A stretch of 64,000 bases of DNA from Triatoma infestans (taxonomy: Eukaryota > Arthropoda > Insecta > Hemiptera > Reduviidae): the NCBI GenBank assembly GCA_011037195.1, contig JAAEAF010000217.1, positions 1 through 64,000 on the forward strand, in the 5' to 3' direction. Numbering within the stretch: the stretch's first letter is position 1; every line of letters begins with the position of its first letter. The position numbers and the translations under genes were made by a program. Shown here one piece after another: positions 22,855 to 32,929 of this stretch. The notes under the pieces are model-generated. The model worked only from the letters and a program-made list of their open reading frames with translations. It did not search any database and was not told where the DNA came from.

Positions 22855-23010
22855 ATGATTTTATCCGTCCTAGCCAAGCTTCATTGTTTTGGAACGGACC
22901 GGTTTCGGATTTTCATCCGTCGTCCGAGAAAGATTTGTAACTCATTCATTTAGAGAGATGACGTCAAATTGCGGACCCAACCACATATTCAAACGTTTAA
23001 AAATATTGTA
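22855..23010 (+). repeat. Foldback family F, copy 1 (single arm)
   Basis: This carries 'ggaccggtttcggattttca' (about 22897-22916), 'tccgtcgtccgagaaag' and, 60 bp on, 'attgcggacccaaccacat'. Both pieces recur in the same order at 30958-31290. Only one inverted-repeat arm is present here. Confidence 0.65.
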
Positions 23011-23698
23011 GAGGAAAGAAATGGTTCAACTAAAAGAAATTGAGAAGTGATATAGTGAAACCTTGTAAGCATAACAGAAAATGACATGTCAATCACTCAA
23101 AGAATAGTATTGGATATTGTATACATTTGAGATTACGGAGTTGTTTTTTTTTATATATAGTATTTAGGAAATTTGATATATAATATTTAGTCAAATAAAT
23201 GTGACTATTCACTCCGCCGTTCGAATACTTGTTTTTGATTAAAATGTTTGATAGAGCTAATGTAAATTGTTTAAAATGTTATTGATATAACATTGGAGAA
23301 AGACTGTATTCCCAACAGCTTCGCATACAAAACTAATTCTGAAAAATATATTCTGGTTATGATTGCATTCTCCTAAATTAATTTGTTGTAATTCCTGGAC
23401 GGATGAATAGGGGACTGTGGTATTGCTACTTTCCTATAGGATTCCAACTACTCTGTTATCGGAACGGAGCACCACAAGGTGCTTAATACTCTTGGACCAA
23501 AGGTAGGTTCCATTGTGCGCTTGGCTTCCCTCTATACTCTCTTCATTAAAAGTCAGTTATTTCCATCCAGTAGGATTTGAGAAAGCGGTACACAGAGTTA
23601 TTGTGTCAAGAAGTCCCATGAGTGCATCAAATCATTTCTTTTCCCCCTTTGAGAGTAACCCTTCCCATTAGAAATTTAATTTTCTATATGCTCCATAT

Positions 23699-23936
23699 TG
23701 TAGTGGAATCTGAATCATTAGAAACATAAAGATTCGCGAGGATCCGAAGAACCAATGATTCGAAACATTAATTACTCCATATCTAGGCCTAATTAGAGAA
23801 GGAGAATTCCATATAAACAGAGCTATCTGTGTTCATTAGTTTTGGAGCACACTCCAAACTAGTGTTGGAGCGCACTCTGTCGCAACTAAAAAGCGTGTCA
23901 GTTGGCGCGACATTTTACATTTCAACCAAGATTACA
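23699..23936 (+). mobile_element. Possible solo LTR
   Basis: The block starts TGTAGTGGAATC and ends CAAGATTACA, with TG/CA ends and a weak terminal inverted repeat. A TATA-like 'ccatataaacagagc' lies at about 23810. No target duplication or second copy is seen. Confidence 0.35.
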
Positions 23937-23949
23937 AAGCCCCAGAATC

Positions 23950-24490
23950 CATATAAAAACAGTTTTTCCGGAAAAGCTTTTACATGAAAATTATGTCATT
24001 GTATCTGTGCAATGAGCTTTCCAAGTTTAAAGAAAACGTAACCTAGTCACACTTCCGGTTAACCGATTTTCTTCAAATTTGGAATTTTACCGATGGTTCT
24101 GATTTATATTGATATTTTACAGGTGATAGAGTACATTGTACTGAAATGGTACTTTAGAGGAAAGCTTATCGTTATTATTCCCCAGAACCCTGCAAAAAAT
24201 TAATTTTCTCGGAAAAATGTTTCATATAAAAGTGATAGGCATTTAAGTATTCCAAAATAGAAATAGATAGATAATAGAAAGGAAGTTTAAGAAAAGTGTT
24301 GGAGCAGTTTTCGAGAAATTGCGTAAAACTGGACAAAAAAAAACATTCAGTAAAGTCGTACTTCCGGTTAATGGATTTTGTCCGAAATCTTCGTGTCCTA
24401 AACGGAACATCAAATTTATGCTCCTACGTTTTTTTCACTTTTAAGATACTTTGTTACCACATCCACAATTACACATCAATCATTTTTTCG
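23950..24490 (+). repeat. Family D repeat, copy 5
   Basis: Two boxes ACTTCCGGTTAA at 24051 and 24360 lie about 309 bp apart. They confirm the monomer period seen at 13.4-14.7 kb. The right end reaches 'agatactttgttaccacat', where a LINE tail follows. Confidence 0.75.
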
Positions 24491-24499
24491 CCAGGGGAG

Positions 24500-24852
24500 G
24501 CCAAGGACTGGTGTTTGCGTTAAAAACCCAATGTAAGACGATCACAATATTTAATCTAATAGTAAACGCGTTATGCCGATTCTGCAAGGTCGAAGAGAAA
24601 ACCTCGATACATATCCTTTGTGAGTGTACTGGTCTGATGAGGACAAGGTTTCTTTAACGGGGGGGGGGGACAAGCAATCCCGAAGCCACGAGCTTCATTA
24701 CGGAGCTACTTTCAGCTATGCTAGGTGTCTGATTAAGAGGGCGATGCTGAAGGATGTTATAATCTTAGGGGAGGATCCACAATATACCTCTTGATGCAGG
24801 TCGCAGTGAAATGTGGCTCGCCCTCCCCATTTTTCAATCTAATCTAATCTAC
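24500..24852 (+). mobile_element. 5'-truncated LINE 3' end with (AATCT)n tail
   Basis: The plus strand encodes a CCHC finger CRFCKVEEKTSIHILCEC followed by TGLMRTRFL. A frame break at a run of G (24659-24669) follows, then a tail reading LIKRAMLKDVIILG with a stop at 24795. The 3' UTR ends in AATCTAATCTAATCT (24837-24851). The element sits inside family D sequence. The finger and tail suggest an I/R1-like ORF2 C-terminus. A TSD was not identified. Confidence 0.8.
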
Positions 24853-25002
24853 TCTTATATAGTATGAGAAAGTAAAAGATCCTCGTAAAATAACGATAAG
24901 AATGTAAAGTATCCTGTAAAAGAACATTATCCATTGAAAAAGTAAAGGTTACGTTCAAACTCATTGTGGAATAGTAGGTTAAAGTCAAGCTAAATTATAA
25001 TT

Positions 25003-25237
25003 TTTTTTTTTTTTAAAGTGAATATGCATGCATTGCGACCTGAAAGTTCGATTTCCTCCCCCCCAGCCTCTTCTGTGCACTGCCCACTGACGGGCAGCGC
25101 TGTAGAGGCTCTTAGGCAGTGAGCTGTAGAGGCTCTTAGAAAGATAAAATCTAACGGCAGCGCACGACTGGACTCGAACCCATGATCTCCGCGTTGTTAG
25201 TCCATCGCGCTACCACTGAGCTAATTCCTTCCCTTTA
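25003..25237 (-). mobile_element. tRNA-derived SINE-1 copy
   Basis: On the minus strand this starts with tRNA-like 'attagctcagtggtagcgcg' (A box, about 25206-25228) and has a B box complement 'ggactcgaaccc' (25170-25181). The unrelated body contains a duplicated 'gctgtagaggctcttag' (about 25100-25138) and a T/A-rich 3' tail at 25003-25016. Confidence 0.87.
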
Positions 25238-25955
25238 AATTTGCTGATATTTAAATTATTGTTACATTATTTTAAAAATGTTTAAAAAAAATCTTTAATT
25301 TAAGCATTTTTACTCTAATATTATTAATGTATTTTTAGCAATTTCAACTAAGCTTAAAATTTGTTTAATTGAAAGATGGCAACATTGCTTTTACTTTTAA
25401 TCCCTACAGATTAAAAAATCACTTTTAATCAGAGAATTACAAATACACTTTAGCAACTAATTTTACTTAGAATAATTACCTCATTAATCAAATCGTAAGA
25501 AAAAAAAGATTTTATCATTATTTACATTTCAAATTAATGAAGAAAAAATGCATACATGCTCATGTAATAGATATTATGAGGAAAAAATTTACAATATCAT
25601 GTCATGAGAAAAGAAAAAGTTGGTTTTGTTTTAAGTAAGTAAACATTTTTCTTTTTGTGATTTAAAAAAAGTAAGTTCTATAAATTTCCTAGTTAAAAGG
25701 CAATAAACCAAAATAGAGAAAGGAAAATACATTGGAACAAGTTTATTGTGTGGGTGGAAGTGAAGAAGATTTTCATCTTCCATCTAGTTCCGTTCTATTG
25801 AATAGGGAAATGAATCTTGAAATGTTATTCTCCTTTTTCGACATTTTATCACTGAACTAAAAATTTTAGTACTGGCGAACAATTACGTTTGATTGGTAGA
25901 TAACATTTAATACTTTCCAAATTACGATTATATTAGCAATGTATTTATTTAAGTA
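25238..25955. other. AT-rich DNA, nothing recognised
   Basis: No gene, RNA or repeat class identified. Confidence 0.5.
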
Positions 25956-26262
25956 AAAAAAAAAAAAAAATCTGGTATGAAACGCTCACACAACTTTCTC
26001 TTACACTCCAAATTAAAATTGAGAAATTTTATAATTAGTGTACCATATTTAATAGATAGTTAGTGTACCATATTTAATGAAATTCGTCAAAAAATGAAAA
26101 AAAACTGTTCAGTAAAAGCGCACTTCCGGTTTACTGAAACTCGTAATTTCGGCCACCTATTTATTTCTAATTAATTTTGTTTGGATGATAAAATTGTATA
26201 ATCAACTATGACATAGCACTTTAGAGAAAAACATAACGCCACCCCTCCTCCTCCAAAGTGCC

Positions 26263-26892
26263 TGTAATGACATGGCAAAGTCATTGACATCGGCAAAGTA
26301 CGCCAAAGAAACAATTTACAAAAGGTGAAAACAGTAACACTGTTGGCCGCCGACAGCCGCGGTCAACCAAACAGACAACAAAGCCTTTTCACCAATTCTC
26401 ACATCAAAGGCAGGCACCGCGATAAGTATGGCCACCAAATAAGGTCAGAAAACTACGAAGGTCGCACAAGGCCGCACACTAAGACAGATATCTTGGTGTG
26501 AGTGTGTACAACAGTATATAAAAACCCTATGATATACGACGAAAGGATTATTATATCATTACGACCAAACTATACACGAGCGGCAATTCACAGTTATATT
26601 CAAACTTATCATTCTCGTAGTTGTGCACTTTAGTTCGTTATTTTAACCATTCTAAATTATCACCTATTTATCTTCTATTTATTATTAAGTATTTTATTAT
26701 AGTTATTAGTTACCATTTATCACGTTTAAATTATTGTTAAAATACAGTTTATTTTTATATAAAAAAACGTTTAATAATTCGAGCACTAACTTCCAAATCT
26801 CTCAAACTAACTTCCGCCCTCTTGAAGACATCTGCTACTCCAGGAATCACACATCAAACGATTCCATTACATTAATATCTGATTCCACTACA
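26263..26892 (+). mobile_element. Solo LTR, copy 1, inside family D
   Basis: The block has TG...CA ends (TGTAATGACATGG...TCCACTACA) and 5-bp direct repeats GTGCC at 26258-26262 and 26893-26897. It carries a TATA box 'gtatataaaaaccc' (about 26514) and a downstream 'tacgacgaaaggatta' motif that is conserved in the second copy at 53266-53934. The pair is about 80% alike by eye over the shared parts. Position and structure fit a retrovirus-like LTR retrotransposon, but no internal region or coding sequence remains, so the Gypsy or Bel class is unknown. Confidence 0.82.
26512..26524 (+). promoter_or_regulatory. TATA box of solo LTR copy 1
   Basis: TATATAAAA about 250 bp into the LTR. The same element with flanking 'CTAT.ATATAC.ACGA.AGGAT' is kept in the copy at 53.3-53.9 kb, which supports a promoter role in the parent element. 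Confidence 0.6.
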
Positions 26893-27070
26893 GTGCCCTT
26901 AAATAAATTTTTCCAGAGAAATGTTTTAAATAAAAGTTGTACATCTTTGTATGTGGAGTTTATATAGGAAGTTTTAAGAAAATCTTTCAGCCATTTGTTT
27001 TCATTAATATTATTTTTTAATTTGGTATGATTATTAAGTATCTTTTGATTATGCGTTTTTATGTGGATCA

Positions 27071-28078
27071 TTTTTTTTTTACTTTAATTTTGTATAAATT
27101 CAGTTTTTTTGGCTAAATAATCTTTTCCCTTTAATTTTAATATAAATTTAGTTTTTCGGCTATCTGTTTAACAAGCCAACCTCATCTGTACACTTTTGTA
27201 AATAGGTTTAAATAAATAAAAATTAATTTGGATTTTAATTGTAATAGTACTGTAAGTGCATGAACTATGTTTTATGGTCTAGGCAGAAAATATCATGACA
27301 TAAAAACATAATACTCACAAACCAATATCTAAAAACATTTTTTTCGTGTTCAGTGAATAATATAAACTCATTTTTAAACGTAACCGTTCACCAAATTCCT
27401 ATAAAGCAATAAGAGAATTTAAGATTTCTAGTTTCATTGAGGTGGTTGATATTCCTGTATGAATGTTGAATGATTGATAACAAATCCTATTTATTAGATA
27501 TTTCTAAACCTTCATCTTACGGAACGTCCAAGAAATAATGGCATCAGTTGTCAGCAAAATTGCCACAGGAAAGTTGGACTCAATAGTTCTACTGTATCAA
27601 GCCACCGTATATAGCAACCGTATTAAGGCGCCACTAATGCGCTCCAAGCGCACGCCAACTACGCATTACATCCTATGTCCCACAACAATGTATTGGCGAA
27701 TGGACTACAACCGCGACAGCCAATCTTTACAATCTAGAAGTTGCCTCTAGAGAAGCTGACCATCATTGGGACTTAGGATAAGTCATGCAACATTACATTA
27801 ATTGAGCTGAGTGGGTGAGTATACAATTCAACTCTGAAGGGTACAGTTTGCTACCATTTCAATCTTGAAAGATCCATCAAGCCACACTACTCAAACTGTT
27901 AGAATAAGCACGAGTTCTAACTAGCCGCATTACTTTTAAGCGACTCACGACGGCAACGCTATAGCATTCTCATTCACCACGCTACAATCAACAAGCACCA
28001 TCAAACACTTCTCACTTTACTCTCGTTATCTTTTCTTTCCTTACACAGTCAAACGCTAAAAATTTAAATTGTGAGTAC
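27071..28078. other. Unassigned DNA
   Basis: AT-rich to 27530, then more balanced sequence to 28020 with a 70-codon open frame (27538-27750, plus) that shows no motif I know. Confidence 0.45.
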
Positions 28079-28086
28079 TAGTGCAG

Positions 28087-28651
28087 TGGGTTGGAGTGCC
28101 AGGAAACTTTGGAGTGGAAGGAAATGAGATGGCCGACATCTGGCAAGGAAAGGCATTGCATCTCCTATTCTGGGGCCTGAACCATGCTGTGAAATAAGTG
28201 ACCAATCCAGTGACAAGATCACAGCTCTGGCAAATCCTCCTAGGACTGAGGCAAGCTAATATTTGCCTGGATAGTTAACCAGCAAAGATCTAAATCATGA
28301 TCAGTTTAAGTAAAAACAGACTTCGTATGCTGACGCGTTTCCTCAATGGGCATTGCAGATTCACAGGGATTCAGAGGGCTTGAAGAAGCTGGGCCTTGAA
28401 TACTATAGCAACTGTAGATTCTGTAGGAGGAGAATCAAATCCACCTCTTAACGGACAGCGATATTATCCAGATAAAATTTGGAAACCTGGGTAGTTACCA
28501 GGCGATGGAGCAAGATATACCCTCCCTAGAATCTTCTCAGATCCTGAGATTCCTCAGAGATCTTAATCTGGAACGGATGTGGTAGCCTCACCTTATGGTT
28601 CCAATGGGCTCAGACCTCTTTTGGTCTCAGTCCACAAAAAAAAAAAAAAAA
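28087..28651 (+). mobile_element. 5'-truncated LINE end: RNase H tail, finger, polyA
   Basis: 8-bp direct repeats TAGTGCAG flank the insertion at 28079-28086 and 28652-28659. A polyA tail ends it (28636-28651). The coding part begins WVGVPGNFGVEGNEMAD, the end of an RNase H domain in which the usual catalytic His of 'PGH' reads Asn. It continues with SLSKNRLRMLTRFLNGHC and a broken finger (NCRFCRRR). Multiple stops are present. I infer an I/R1-like element distinct from those with (TAA)n tails. Confidence 0.88.
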
Positions 28652-28989
28652 TAGTGCAGGTCTTATGTTCATTATTCCACATTTTATACAGTATGTACTA
28701 AAAAACCATACAACATTTCGGTTCATATCTTTTCCCGTGAATGCGTACTTTATTTATTTATATTTTTTTTGTGTGCATAGGCTTTCGTCATACAGCCAGC
28801 GCTAGTGTTGCAGGAGGCTTATTCTCAAAATGTCTCTTAATTAAAGATTTAATTCATTAACTATAAAAAACATTGAAAGATTATAATAGAATTATAATAG
28901 AATCTCTTATAACCCTGCTCGGTCCTAAATATTCCCTGGCTGTGTTTGACTGTATTTCAGTTATCTATTAGATCCTTTCTTCTAACAAA

Positions 28990-29125
28990 ACTGAGAGAGG
29001 AGATTAGCTCAATGGTGGTGCACTGGGGGGAAGAGGAGGTCCCTAGTATGATCCAGCCAGTGCTGCCCATAGATTCTCATTCCTAGGAGCTTCTACAGCT
29101 CTCTGCCTTGTGATGGCTAATTGTC
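28990..29125 (+). mobile_element. tRNA-derived SINE-1 copy, sense, 3' part missing
   Basis: It begins 'gagattagctcaatggtggtgc' (A-box half of a tRNA-like head), followed by a poor B box 'agtatgatcc'. The core 'cagtgctgccc' and 'cctaggagcttctacagctc' then follow and it breaks off after about 135 bp. Confidence 0.75.
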
Positions 29126-30369
29126 AATCATCATTACACATTTCATATGATTATATGAATATTCAATATTAGTTAGTCATTAATTGACTACTAAGTAATA
29201 GGCATGATTAAATATTAGTCATGACAACATTGAATGTATTGTCGTAATAATTACCTAGTTATTTCATAATTATTTTATCTAAATCTGCCTATTGACTATT
29301 CTGGGCAAGAATTTAAGTAAAGAACAATTATTTTTACGGTTTTTTTTGCGATGAGATCAAAAAGAGCAACATGAGTTCCAATTTTTTGTCATTTTAATTT
29401 GTTGAGAACGGAATTTTTTATTTGAAGTGATAAAATTCCCTTTGATTAAGAAAAAAGGAGTCTGCTGGTGCTGTGCTAAAGTAAGTGTTATAAACTTAGT
29501 ATATTCATCCTAATTTATTCTACTCAATCATTATAATAGATATGAAAAAATATACATCCGGTACCGTACAATCTTTTTAGCTTGGTTTTGACATAGAATT
29601 ATAAAACGAAAATTTTCAAACTGTACAAAAGACTGAGGATTTAATAATTACTGGTAAATTGTAAAGTAATAAACTTTAATTATAAAGGCCATGCCTTGAG
29701 GTAATGAAAGCAAGATCGTATTTTAATATTTATGTACTTTTTATAAACTAATGTATCACTTTCTTTTCAATTTTTTTTTGTTTTATTACAGAAGGGAGGA
29801 GGCCCTCTTAAGTGGGCAAGTAAGCGGCTGCGTCTCAATACCTTAGACTTGATTGTAAGTCAGTCGAGAGGCTTTACACTTTTAATAAAAACATCAAGCA
29901 TGAGAGAAAGCAGTACTTACAGCTTTGGCTTAGTCTCTTTCTCATAATTTTATACTTACAAACCTAAGTGCATTTATCAACTCAACCACTTGTTCACTTT
30001 AAAAAGGGCCACCACTTCAACCGTTTTTTTATGCAAAACACTTGAAGAGAAGTTGGAAATGTTTTATTCTTTTGAGCTTATTCCTGAACTTTCCAACTTT
30101 TTAGTCACAAATTAATATAATTGACTGTTGTATAATATACATATTAAGACCTGCAATCAAAGAAGTTCATAAATTGTCAAATAGTTACGCTAACTGGAGG
30201 GCTCCGCCTATACCCCTTTTTTTTTATCAATAAATTTAAATTTTTGATTCTTGAAATACATCTTTACTTAAATATATGTTTAATTTTATCAGTGTTAATC
30301 ATCGGTTGTTTATATAAATTTTTAAAATGTCATCAAATTATTAATATTCATTTTTAGAAATCGGTTAAT
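29126..30369. other. AT-rich DNA, nothing recognised
   Basis: No recognised gene or repeat. A short irregular palindromic area lies around 29150-29230 ('attagtcat...'). Confidence 0.45.
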
Positions 30370-30510
30370 AATAATCCGTTAAAAATGTGTCAACTTTTCG
30401 ATACAGTATTTTCATCGAAAATACATATTTTTAGGTCCCTAGATTACGAAAAATATGTGTTTAGCGATTGTTCTGTGTGTGTGTGTGTGTGTGTGTTTGT
30501 GTTTGTGTGG
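30370..30510 (-). repeat. Family D repeat, copy 7 (microsatellite end)
   Basis: 'gtcaacttttcgatacagta', 'tcatcgaaaatac', 'aggtccct' and (GT)n at 30475-30497 match the terminal block of reversed family D copies at 41.1 and 58.5 kb. Confidence 0.6.
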
Positions 30511-30957
30511 CCAATCACAGTGTCGATGTGAAGGTGTCAAATATGTCCACATCATAATTCTAAATTTTTGATTGGCCTAACATTACTACCATTTATAATT
30601 AATGTGAATTATAAAGAAAACATCAGCATTTGTATTCTATTGTTGAAAAAAAAGCAAAATAAAATTAGGCAAATATGCAAGATCTGCCATTTTGTATTTG
30701 GCCGTTTATACTAATGGAACAAAATAAAACTGATGTCAAACACCCTCAAAAATTTCTCCAAGGAATTCATAATATTTAGTTTAAAAACTTTTTTTAGACC
30801 AGGAGTTTTAGCTATTCATTATGGAATTTTATGTAGTGGCGCAGTCCAAAAGTAATGAAAGATTACTATAAAGATGGAAATCTACGTATGAGCTAACTCA
30901 ATCAAATTCTAATTTCTTGCAACAACATAAAGAAAAAGGAATCGAACTAAATATTAA

Positions 30958-31290
30958 TGTCTGGCATTTTATCCATCGTAGCATGCATATCGATTTTCTT
31001 CCTGACCGGTTTCGGATTTTCATCCATCGTCAGAGCAAATTCACCAAGGTCATAATGTTTCTGTTACACTCACACTTGTTGGTTTGTTTGCTTGATTTAT
31101 TATACTCATAACAGAAACATGTCGTTGAAGTGAACTCTCTACACGAACTTGGTGAATTTGCTCTGACGATGGATGAAAATCCGAAACCTTTCAGGAACAA
31201 AATGGATAGGCATGCTACGATGATAAAATACCAGATGTTATTTTGTTGTCCAGCATTGCGGACCCATCCACATATTCAACAATTATTAAT
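30958..31290. repeat. Foldback family F, copy 2 (two long arms)
   Basis: An inverted repeat of about 90 bp per arm (about 30958-31050 and 31143-31245) is separated by a ~90-bp spacer. The right arm contains CTGACGATGGATG, then AATCCGAAACC, a hairpin flanked by CTGACGA and GAAAC. Downstream 'attgcggacccatccacat' is shared with copy 1 at 22.9 kb, so the element extends past the palindrome. No coding sequence. Confidence 0.78.
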
Positions 31291-31329
31291 GCGATTAAAC
31301 AAATAAAATACAATATGAAGACGCCCACA

Positions 31330-32285
31330 GGTGTCCCATTTAAACTCTTAAAGAAGAAAAATATCAAAAAAGTGAACATAACGTATGTTGAAGTATTTGC
31401 GCTCTAGTTTATGACGGTGCTAATGAAGTTATTTGCTTTTATTGCCGCCTTACACCTGATATCGGTGATTGAAAGTTGCAATTTCCTTTTGACTCCCACT
31501 TTTTACTACTATATTGAAAACTACTAAAAACAATTAAGAATAATGCCGTTAATTTCACATCAATATTTTAAACCGTTGCCCATATTCAAATCATAAAGAT
31601 TAAATTTTCGTCGTCTTTGTTTCATAAACTAAAATTTAAAGCGGATTTTATTATTAATTTCTAATAAATAAGTGAGTCAAATGGTGTTAAAACTTAAAAG
31701 CTATTTTAAAACCATAAGGGACTTAAAAATCAGGTAAAACATCATTCAAACAAAATAATATTCCAGTTTATTTACAAAAATCGTTAAAAAAATATTTCCT
31801 ATTTATTTAAAATGACCTCCTCGGTTTGACCGGCACAAGCGCAGTCGCTGCCAAACAGATGAAGTTGCTAACTGTATCATTTCTGCTGAGATTGCTAAAT
31901 ACATTTGGACTAAGTCTTACTCTAAGTGCATCTGGAGTTGTTGGTTCCCTGACATAAATTTTTTCTTTGGGGATATCTCAAAGAAAAAATTTATGTTTGA
32001 ATATCTCGGCAACGGTTTAAAATATTGAAGTGAAATTAACGGCATTATTCTTCATTTTTTTTTTAGCAGTTTTCAATACAGTAGTAAAAAGTGGGAGTCA
32101 AAAGGAAATTGCAACTTTCAATCACCGATTTCAGATGTAAGGCGGCAATAAAATCAAATAACATTAGCACCGTCATAAACTAGAGTGCAAATACTTCAAC
32201 AAACACTATGTTCACTTTTTTGATTTCTTTCTTCGTTTAAGAGTTATTTCAAAAGTGGCCCGTTTAAATAGGACACCCTATATAT
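31330..32285. mobile_element. Long terminal inverted repeat element (~950 bp)
   Basis: The left arm (about 31335-31605) is repeated in inverted form at about 31985-32283. Matching landmarks are 'ggtgtccCatttaaac' against 'ggtgtcctatttaaac', 'aaaaaagtgaacata', 'ttgaagtatttgc', 'aaggcggcaata' and 'atcggtgattgaaagttgc'. The ends read GGTGTCC...GGACACC, in keeping with a DNA transposon or MITE. The centre (31606-31984) is partly GC-richer and non-coding. It holds a near-perfect small hairpin at 31952-31999 ('acataaattttttctttg' and its complement). Confidence 0.8.
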
Positions 32286-32379
32286 TTGAGTTCTAAAAAC
32301 TACAGACTATGTAACTATGTAAATTGAAGTAAGAGAAAGTCTTGTGAATGATTTACACCAGTTTTTATTTTTTCTTACT

Positions 32380-32760
32380 TTTGGTACAAAAAGGAGAATT
32401 GTAATCGTGTCAAATTCTAAATTTTAAGAAATTCGCTTAACCTAAAGTGCAACTTTAAAGAATTAGGATTTTGGGATTATTGAATTTTCTTGAAAAACGA
32501 CTACAATGATTTCCTTTTACTTGAAATTTTAAAACTGCACCTGTCACTTTTATTCGTAACATTTCTACCGTTGAAAAAAATCTGAGAATAAATTTTTCGT
32601 AAAAGTTGTTCAACCGGGAGTGCCACTTCCTGTTTTTATTTTCTTGAAATCGGCTCTTTAAATGTTATTTATATTAACTACACCTTAATTTAAATTAAAC
32701 ATTTCTCCGGGAAAAATTCATTGAACAGTCAGTTCATTATAGTATTCTCATGTTGTATCA
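32380..32760 (-). repeat. Family D repeat, copy 8 (reverse orientation)
   Basis: 'attgtaatcgtgtcaaa' (terminal block), 'ccgggagtgccacttcctg' and 'aacatttctccgggaaaaat' match reversed family D. It borders the hAT remnant. Confidence 0.6.
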
Positions 32761-32929
32761 ACTCATCATAGAATCTTATTTTAAGAGTTTTTGACATTTT
32801 GTTGTTTGATTTTCGTTAATTTTTTTCAAAGTAAAGGTGAAGTGAATATTTGGTTTATTTTTATTTGTGACTGTATTTAGTGTCTATGTGCGCTGTATTT
32901 ACAAGCTAAGTAATATTTATTTTTTTTTT

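Larger units (their letters stand above)
25960..27070 (+). repeat. Family D element, copy 6, split by a solo LTR
   Basis: The left end 'tatgaaacgctcacacaact' and a box 'gcacttccggttt' (26120) are followed by 'agaaaaacataac' and a C-rich patch up to 26262. The monomer resumes at 26893 with 'gtgcccttaaataaattt' and 'ccagagaaatgtttta'. The interruption is the LTR at 26263-26892. Confidence 0.8.

Noticed and set aside
27538..27750. 70-codon plus-strand frame
   Set aside because: No motif, no homologous frame in the window, and no sign of conserved coding.
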